NCBI GenBank assembly: GCA_944989445.1
Contig: CALYLW010000328.1
Location: 475,796-539,795, forward strand
Source: Ampullaceana balthica
Lineage: Eukaryota; Mollusca; Gastropoda; Lymnaeidae
Reading direction: 5' to 3'
DNA length: 64,000 bases
Below the pieces are notes generated by a model, which saw only the letters and a list, made by a program, of their open reading frames with translations, had not been told where the DNA came from and did not search any database. Numbering within the stretch: the first letter of the stretch is position 1; every line of letters begins with the position of its first letter. Below are positions 57,330 to 64,000 of this stretch, piece by piece. The position numbers and the translations under genes were made by a program.

Positions 57330-57389
57330 TCTTATTGACTCTGTCGTCTACCCAAGTAGCTTGTGAGAGATCTTTCTCTAAACTGAAAT
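57330..57389 (+). pseudogene. older hAT transposase C-terminal domain, left part (split)
   Basis: The stretch reads SSTQVACERSFSKLK, the start of the hAT C-terminal dimerisation domain. It stops at the left target duplication of the 57390-59837 element. The continuation lies at 59838-59990: HIKSRLRSSLSSTHLDAFML, TETDVLSELNK, then DHVAEMAPGFKKLL in shifted frames. An older hAT gene was therefore interrupted by a younger hAT. Confidence 0.75.
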
Positions 57390-57810
57390 GAGGGCCGGCC
57401 TTAGGGCAAGGCGAACGAGGCAACCGCCTTGGGCCCAGCGCTTTTCAGGGCCCCACGCTTTGATTTAACTACTTTTTACAATTTTACTTCTATTACGCAT
57501 TTTAGTAATCATTTATGTATTCAGAACATTTTAAAAAACGAGAACGCCACTTTTAGGCTTTAACTCTAACTTGCTATGGTTAGTGAAATAAAAATGTGTT
57601 AGACTGTCTGATCATGATAAATCAAAGAGACATATGACATCTACTTTGGAATGGTTTGAGATGAAAAACAGGCTAACAAAACAATGACAATCGACACACA
57701 AGCCAAAAAATAATAAAACAGTGAAAAGGCTCGTTGGCCATTGTCCAATTTCTCGCTAAGCTTTTTCGTAGTTCAGTTGATAAATACATCAGGCACACAG
57801 TGGAAACTTT

Positions 57811-59479
57811 ATGGGTCTCGTTGAATTGCTGCAAAAATTTGATCCGGTTTTTGCAGGAAAATATATGAAGAATAAAAAATTGATGAAATTCATGATCACT
57901 ACTTCAGTAAAGCGCATTCAGAACGAACTCATTTCGTTGATGGGAAATAAGGTAAGGAAAATTATTGTAGGAAGAGTAAAATCAGCTAAATACTTTTCAG
58001 TAATACTTGATTACACACCGTGCCAATGTCACCAAGAACAGATGTCACTGACAATGCGCTATGTAAGCCAAGGAGGTGGATATTCTGAAGTAACTCATGA
58101 GCACTTCATACGTTTTCTAGAAGTGAAAGAAAGTTCTGGGCAACAATTGCTTGATGTCTCACTATTGGAACTGAGAAAATTGGGCTTAGATGTTTCTGAT
58201 ATCCGCGGTCAAGGATACGACAACGGTGCGAACATGATATGCATAAGTGAGGCGTACAAAGTCGTCTGTTACAATTAAATCCCAGGGCATTTTTTACCCT
58301 TTGTACCCTTCACATCTACATCTTGCTGCTATGTTATATGGTAAAAAAATTCCTGTGCACTGACGTTTTTTTTATAGTATATAATTTAACAATCTATACT
58401 TTATTTTCTGCTTCAACAAAGCGATGGGCTTTATTTTTCCAAATATGTTTGAATATTTCTGTGAACCACTTTGTGAAACAAAATTGGAAAGCCATGGGAA
58501 AGTATAAAGGTAGTGCAATATCAAGCATGAGAAATCGATGATGCACTTTTCAAAGTACCATAGCAAAGTAGTGATCCAAAAGTTTGAAGTGAAGCAGAGT
58601 CTTTGTGCAAAACAACTTAAGAACTTCAATTTCACTGTTTCATATGCTTTTTTGTACGACATATTGTTCCAATTTAATTACATCAGCAAAGAATTACAAA
58701 CTAGTATAACTGAAGTTGAGAGCATGGAACATACTTGCAAATGTTGGAAATCTTACTGAAATCACGGTTTTTTAAAACAGCAATAGCATTTGCAAAAGAA
58801 ATTGCCATAGACATAGCAGTTGAAACCCATTTGAAAAAAGGAAATAAAACAATTTACACATGAAGGAGAAGATGAAGGATTTGTAGATGCAAAATTACAA
58901 AAATTAGTACAGATTTTTTAAACCAGGTTTTTGATATGCAATCATGTCAATGGACATATCATTTGAAGAAATTATACTAAGGCATCGTGACTCGTTTTGG
59001 ATTTCTTTATATAGTTCATACATTAGAAAAGCAATTATCTACTGAATTGCTGTATGAATCTTGAGAAATAGCTCACTGTCTGCGAAAGTAAGGATCTTGA
59101 TGGTTTCATGCTTGCTGATGAGTAGCAATCATTGAGTTCCATAATTCCTGCAGTTGCCCACAACGATCCTGTTAATATTTACAGTTTCCTTTCAGTAAAA
59201 AGAAGCGTTATAGTGACTTTCCTAACAAACACATTGCAATTCAAACACTTCAAACTATTCCTGTCACTTTGCCTTCTGAAAAAAGAAGCTTTTCGAAACT
59301 AAAACTTATTAAAAACCTTTTGGGATAAACAATGATTCAAGATTGGCTCAGTAACTCAGTAACTCAGTAACTTAACTATTTTGACAATTGAGACTGATGT
59401 TGCTAAGGATCTTTACAATATTGAACTTCCCAGTATTTCAGATCTTGCAGCCGCGAAAGCTCACAAGATTTACTTGTAA
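57811..59479 (+). pseudogene. ZMYM1-like hAT transposase (DUF4371), degenerate
   Basis: The intact N-terminal stretch (57811-58278, 155 codons) reads GLVELLQKFDPVFAGKYMKN, RIQNELISLMGNKVRKIIVG, KSAKYFSVILDYTPCQCHQE and RGQGYDNGANM, diagnostic of the ZMYM1/DUF4371 group of hAT transposases. After a stop, the remainder is recognisable only in pieces: QTSITEVESMEHTCKC (about 58700), then LQTIPVTLPSEKRSFSKLK and LIKNLLG before a stop (about 59250-59330), then TIETDVAKDLYNIELPSISD up to a TAA at 59479, which is the C-terminal dimerisation domain. Multiple stops make it inactive. Confidence 0.88.
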
Positions 59480-59556
59480 GTTGTAAAAACAAGGTGGAAG
59501 TAGAAGATACAACCAAACCATCGCTAGTGTATATAGTTTTATATTGTTAATTGTAT

Positions 59557-59561
<5 letters not shown>

Positions 59562-59592
<31 letters not shown>

Positions 59593-59593
59593 A

Positions 59594-59624
<31 letters not shown>

Positions 59625-59625
59625 A
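59562..59625. repeat. (AT)n microsatellite
   Basis: Interrupted AT run between the transposase end and the right terminus of the hAT element. Confidence 0.9.
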
Positions 59626-60116
59626 TGTCTAATTAGCGTACCAAAACAAAACTTTTTAATTATTTAAATATTTTTTTTAGTTTTAGGATCTTCAATGCTG
59701 TTTTAGAGTAAAAATTTAAGTAATTTTTTTTTATTTCATATCATTTAATATATGTAGAAATTCAAATGTTTGCATTGGTCTCGCTTCTCATCTGCTGCCT
59801 TGGGCTCAGGGGCCCCGCATACTCTAGGGCCGTCAGGACTGAAATACACATTAAGAGTCGCTTGCGAAGTTCATTGTCATCTACACACCTTGACGCTTTT
59901 ATGTTAATGTCAACAGAAACCGATGTTTTAAGTGAACTGAATAAGACACAATTATAGATCATGTAGCCGAAATGGCACCCGGCTTTAAAAAGTTGCTTTA
60001 TACTATAAACACCATCACAGTGAGTCCGAATAAACTGATTTATAACTTGAATTGCCCCATTCTTAATATTTTTAAATAAATATAAATTATAAATGCGATT
60101 TATCTTTTTTTGTTAT

Positions 60117-60895
60117 TGTATATTGTAATTTGTAAAGTGACCCATGACTTTGGAGGCCTCAGCCATCAGGTTTGGATGGTATATGCACAAACTAAAGATG
60201 CAAAATACTTAGGAGTCTTAATAAATGAGAAACTATCATGGAATCCCCATGTCAATGAAGTTATTAAAAAATCAAACAAAACCTTAGGCTTTATATAAAG
60301 AAACTTTAACAAACTGTAATAGAGATATAAAAATTAAAATGCTACCTCTCTTTGGTGAGACCTGTACTAGAATATGCATCTTCTGTATGGGACCCATCCA
60401 CCAAAAAAAAGCATTGATAAACTAGAACAAATTCAAAAAAGAGCTGCCAGATTCATTACTGGAGAATATTCAAAACTGACAAGAATAACACCATTAGTTA
60501 AATCATTAAACCTTGAAACACTAGAGGATAGAAGAACCAAGAGCAAAGTAGTAATCATACATATAGCAATTCATTCTAATTTAGAAATACAACACAAAGA
60601 TAACTTAATACAACCCTCAGATAGACATAAGGATAAAAACACCTTTCTTATTCCGTATGCAAGAACAAACACATACAAATTTTTCGTTCTTCCCAGTCCG
60701 GAATTCGGGCGTGGAATGGGTTGCCTGAAGAAATCAGGAAAAGCCAACACTTTATCAGCATTTAAATCTCTAATAAAAATGCAGGACTAAACACAAACCA
60801 TAGATAAGCGTAGGACGCAATAATCTTCTGTGTAGAAGGAGCGTCTGTAAACAGATAAGATAAGATAAGTTAAGATAAGATAAGATTAAATACAT
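60117..60895 (+). mobile_element. non-LTR retrotransposon 3' end (Jockey/CR1-like)
   Basis: Two frames carry the region after the reverse transcriptase palm: KYLGVLINEKLSWNPHVNEV and KSNKTLGFI (60110-60298), then, after a frameshift, IDKLEQIQKRAARFITGEYS and LNLETLEDRRTKSK, ending near 60790 (LSAFKSLIKMQD). This is the conserved thumb and C-terminal region of Jockey/CR1/L2-type ORF2 proteins. A GATAAGATAAG-rich tail (60857-60895) looks like the element's short-repeat 3' end. The 5' part with endonuclease and palm is missing, the usual 5' truncation. Confidence 0.85.
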
Positions 60896-61139
60896 ACTTA
60901 AATGACAAAAAAGTAATTCGGAACATACTAATTTTCAATTAGAAAATATGGCTTTAGGGGGTGGGGGTGTGTCAAAACTTTGTGACGCCATACTGGAGGG
61001 GGTCTTTTTTGTGACGAAGTGTAACGAAGGGGGAGGGGGTGAAATCGGACAAAATCGCGTGACGACAGTGACGTCATTTATGGACGGCCCCAAAGATGGT
61101 AAAAAGATTTTTAAATAATACTAATATAATCGGCATTCT
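60896..61139. other. anonymous sequence between two LINE copies
   Basis: G-rich stretch with TGTGACGAAGTGTAACGAAG and CGTGACGTCATTTATGG-like motifs, probably an interspersed repeat that I cannot classify. Confidence 0.35.
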
Positions 61140-62722
61140 TCCATCACGCAAGACGATGGTGCATCATCGTTGGGTCGGGTTGCATTTCCTCGTGTGGCTG
61201 TGCAGTCCCATCATTGAGTGACAGTCTTTATCACAGCTTTTGCACACGAGTTCTGTGCTTCCCAATGTTTTGGCCTTTCTCCTAGCTCTGCTGTCTGTAG
61301 CCTCTTCCATCCTTTGCTCCTCGGCTACTATGACGCCCTCTTTTACAACTGTGCGCCACGTAGATCGGTCTTCTGCCTTACACTTCCAGTCGCTTGTATG
61401 TATTCTGGCTGCTTTCATTTCCCTTTGGCAGACATCTTTTAATTGCAGACTTGGGCGACCTGTCTTCCTCTTTCCCGATGCCAGTTCTTCATATAGGAGG
61501 TCCTTGGGGATGCGACCAGGGCTCATTCTTTTTACATGTCCTAGCCATCTCATGCGTCTTTCAATAAGGATTGAGAACATGCTTTGGGTATTGGCACGCA
61601 TCAGCACCTCACTATTTTGGCACTTTGTCCTGAGACTTTAATGCCAAGGATGCGACGCAAGCACCTCAAGTGGAAGCTATTAAGCTTGCGCTCATGGGAT
61701 GTATAAGTGGTCCATGTCTCGATCTCGTTTAGCAGCGTACTGATGACGCTGGCTCGATAGACACACAGTTTGGTTTTTATCCGTTAGCTTGGTGTTTTGC
61801 CAGACCCCTTTATTTAGTTTAGCCATTGTGGCAGCTGCCTTGCCAATTCTACTGTTTATTTCATCCTCGATGTACAGTGTATTGGAGACCTTGGACCCCA
61901 AGTAGGTGAAGCTGTCCACAACCTCCAAATTTTCATTGTCAATATTGATGGTAGGAGGAGGTTGTGTGTCTTGGGCCATGATGTTTGTCTTTTTCAAGCT
62001 TATTTGAAGACCAAATTCTTTTCAGGTGTCGGAGAAGCTTGACACGATTTGTTGCAAACCAGTTTCTGTGTGTGCTGTTAACGTAGCATCGTCCGCAAAG
62101 AGTAGCTCACGAATTAGGCCATCTGTTGTTTTGGTCTTGGCTCGGAGGTGGGCAGTGTTGAAAAGTCCTCAATCAGCTCTGGTGTGTAACCAGATTCCAT
62201 CACTGCTATCCTTGAATGCTTATCGAAGCAGTATAGAGAAGAATATTGCGAACAATGTTGGTGCAAGTACACAACCTTGTTTAACTCCGCTGCTGACTGG
62301 AAAGGCTTTTGACAGCTCCATCGAACTGCACTGTGCCCTGCATATTTTCATGGAACTGTCTGATGATGGCAAGTAGGTGTGGGGGGAGAGCCAATTTTTC
62401 CAGGATATGGAATAGCCCGTTGTGACTGACTAAATCAAAGGGTTACGTAAGACCCACAAAGGCAATTTATAGTGGCATCTGCTGCTCTCTGCATTTTTCC
62501 TGAAGCTGCCCTATGGAGAACACCATGTCTATGGTAGACTGACCAGCCCGGAAACCGCACTGAGATTCTGGATAAACTCGGGAGGCTAAACTAAACTCTG
62601 TAATCGTGTTATTATGACACGGACAAAAGCTTTTCCTACAATACTAAGGAGTGAGATGCCACGATAGTTATTGCAGTCACTTCTATCACCCTTCTTTTAA
62701 AATAGTGCCATTTGTTCGCCAT
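61140..62722 (-). mobile_element. non-LTR retrotransposon, reverse transcriptase to 3' end
   Basis: Minus strand, decayed ORF2 in order: GDRSDCNNYRGISLLSIVGK (about 62630-62690), PESQCGFRAGQSTIDMVFSI, FDLVSHNGLFHILEKLALPP, LLFADDATLTAHTETGLQQI (palm FADD, about 62040-62090), NLEVVDSFTYLGSKVSN, then RRMRWLGHVKRMSPGRIPKD, DRSTWRTVVKEG and a finger CKSCDKDCHSMMGLHSHTRKC-like with stop near 61164. It is an APE-type LINE ORF2, clade not assigned. Several stops and frameshifts make it inactive. Confidence 0.88.
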
Positions 62723-63060
62723 CACTGTCTTAGGAGATTTCAATGCTAGAGTGGGCAGCGACCACGAAGCCTGGCCCAGATGCCTTGGTCTCTTTGGATG
62801 GGGAAATATAAATGAGAATGGACAGAAGCTGCAGGAACGTTGCTGCTCATGAGGCTTGTATGTGACCAACACTTTCTTTAAGTGCAAGGATATACACCAA
62901 GTATCTTTGAGACACCCTCGATCGCGCCAATGGTACCAGCCAGACCTCATCATCACCAGGCATGCACAACTGGCTAGCGTCCTACTCACCTGCAGCTATC
63001 ACAGTGCCGACTGCGACACGGATCACTCCCTTGTGGCCAGCAAGGTACAAATAATTAGGA
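62718..63060 (+). pseudogene. inverted endonuclease segment of the same LINE
   Basis: Plus strand: TVLGDFNARVGSDHEAW, GNINENGQKLQERC, stop, LYVTNTFFKCKDIHQ, HPRSRQWYQPDLIITRH, SADCDTDHSLVASKVQ. This is the second half of an APE-type endonuclease, with the catalytic DxN and DH motifs. It abuts the reverse transcriptase segment head to head, so the 5' part is inverted relative to the 3' part. Confidence 0.85.
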
Positions 63061-63115
63061 AAAACTCGAACCACACCAAGATAAATAGGTGCAAAAACCT
63101 TCTCGTCTTTTGACT

Positions 63116-63357
63116 ATAAATCCCTTATATATGAGACATAGCTAAAAGTAGTGATTATGTTTAAACGCGACATTTACAGACTGAAACAGAATTATCTGCC
63201 TTGGTTTTAAAAACTGGGTGCAGGGACGGTAGGGGGTGTGAACATCGATGGTCGGCGTCAACGCGTGAACTGAACTGGCACGTGAATGAATTATAAACAA
63301 ATAGTCGGTTCGGATGTCCGATTAAACTTACAAAGCAAGTTAATAAAAGGGATTTAA
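63116..63357 (+). mobile_element. short copy of the TAAATCC/GGATTTA family
   Basis: Starts TATAAATCCCTTATATATGA and ends AAAAGGGATTTAAAT. About half the length of the neighbouring copy, with an internal deletion. Confidence 0.65.
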
Positions 63358-63390
63358 ATAAAACAAACCCGTAAAAACAAAGTTTTTGAC

Positions 63391-63897
63391 TATAAATCCC
63401 TTATATATGAGACATAACTAACAGTATTGATTATTTTCAAACATTTACAGACTGAATCTGTCTTAACTCAAGTTTGCTTCATAACCCTGTGAGAGAGAGG
63501 AAAAGTCTGGTCACCGATTCGCTTGACCGAGCTCAGCGTGACACGTAAAATGTAAACAAAAGTGCCCCGGCTGCTTCGACGGGTCGCCTCAACGCGTCAA
63601 CTCAAACTTTCACGTGGGAAAAAAAACAATAACAAACCGTGAATTTGAATTACATACCTCATATAAGGATAAAGTAAAAATGCATTAATTTGAATTACGG
63701 TACGTTCGATCGATCTGAAATTTTGATACGATGCATTGTTAGGTTAGACGGGTCCGTGTGCCAAATTTCAGCTCGATCGAATCACGGGAAATGGGTCATT
63801 TTCGACTTTTGTTTTTCCGCCCGCCCGCCCATGAGATGATGAGATGACGACAGACAGACAGACAGAGACGGCCGCGAAGTTAATATAAGGGATTTAA
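63391..63897 (+). mobile_element. full copy of the TAAATCC/GGATTTA family
   Basis: Starts TATAAATCCCTTATATATGA and ends GTTAATATAAGGGATTTA. It contains TACGGTACGTTCGATCGATC, the GAAATTTTGATAC block, and CCGC and GACA short repeats near its right end. Separated from its neighbours by the same spacer (CGTAAAAACAAAGTTTTTGAC-like). Confidence 0.75.
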
Positions 63898-63931
63898 TAT
63901 TTTTAAAAAAACGTAAAAACAAAGTTTTTGA

Positions 63932-64000
63932 CTATAAATCCCTTATATATGAGACATAACTAACAGTATTGATTATTTTCAAACATTTACAGACTGAATC
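63932..64000 (+). mobile_element. start of a third tandem copy, cut by the window edge
   Basis: It begins with ATAAATCCCTTATATATGAG and follows 63391 onward base for base to the end of the window, showing a head-to-tail arrangement. Confidence 0.75.

Larger units (their letters stand above)
57390..59837. mobile_element. hAT element (ZMYM1-like), target duplication ACTGAAAT
   Basis: Perfect 8-bp repeats ACTGAAAT (57382-57389, 59838-59845) bound it. The left end GAGGGCCGGCCTTAGGG and the GGGCCC block near 57430 are echoed by GGGGCCCCGCATACTCTAGG and GGGCCGTCAGG at the right. The ends are degenerate. It encloses a plus-strand DUF4371-type transposase. Confidence 0.8.

Overview
This is an AT-rich, intron-bearing, repeat-saturated eukaryotic sequence. 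A fibrinogen-related domain gene, a spliced TMX3-like gene, many DNA transposons (hAT, PIF/Harbinger, Helitron-like), molluscan-style tRNA SINEs and very dense minisatellites suggest a lophotrochozoan, most likely a gastropod mollusc. That assignment is inference: no marker gene fixes the species. There is no operon, phage, CRISPR or bacterial feature.

Only two host genes can be supported. (1) At 3994-5140 (+) two exons encode a complete fibrinogen-like C-terminal domain ending in a natural stop, as in secreted lectin/FREP-type proteins; the 5' exons are not visible. (2) At 41387-49044 (-) eight exons, all in consistent splice phase, encode the N-terminal and middle part of a TMX3-like endoplasmic-reticulum thioredoxin (active site CGHC); the first exon and the membrane-anchor exons were not found.

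The rest is mobile DNA and tandem repeats. Layout: 1-3.7 kb, repeats and a hAT element with a decayed transposase; 4.0-5.1 kb, the FReD exons; 5.9-13.9 kb, four minisatellites separated by anonymous sequence; 14.1-19.7 kb, a train of three hAT insertions at overlapping CTCTAGAC/CTCTAGTA targets, the middle one stuffed with a Helitron-like protein fragment and three minisatellites; 19.7-24.4 kb, decayed interspersed repeats; 24.4-27.3 kb, three minisatellites; 28.0-29.0 kb, a hAT transposase remnant; 29.5-32.6 kb, a 3.1-kb array of a 30-bp unit containing a 100-N assembly gap; 34-41 kb, more minisatellites, a pogo-like remnant and MITEs; 41.4-49.0 kb, TMX3 with a 3.2-kb PIF/Harbinger element in one intron; 49.4-55.3 kb, six inverted-repeat elements, several nested, plus two SINEs; 57.3-60.0 kb, a hAT element inserted inside an older hAT transposase; 60.1-63.1 kb, two non-LTR retrotransposon copies, one with an inverted 5' part; 63.1-64.0 kb, a head-to-tail run of a small terminal-repeat family.

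By a rough sum of spans, tandem repeats fill about a fifth of the window. The host genes and transposons do not form a pathway. The main biological interest is how repeats and transposons have reshaped gene edges: splice sites copied into tandem arrays, repeated insertion into one target, and an intact MADF-BESS gene beside a broken transposase. I found no convincing undescribed molecular system.
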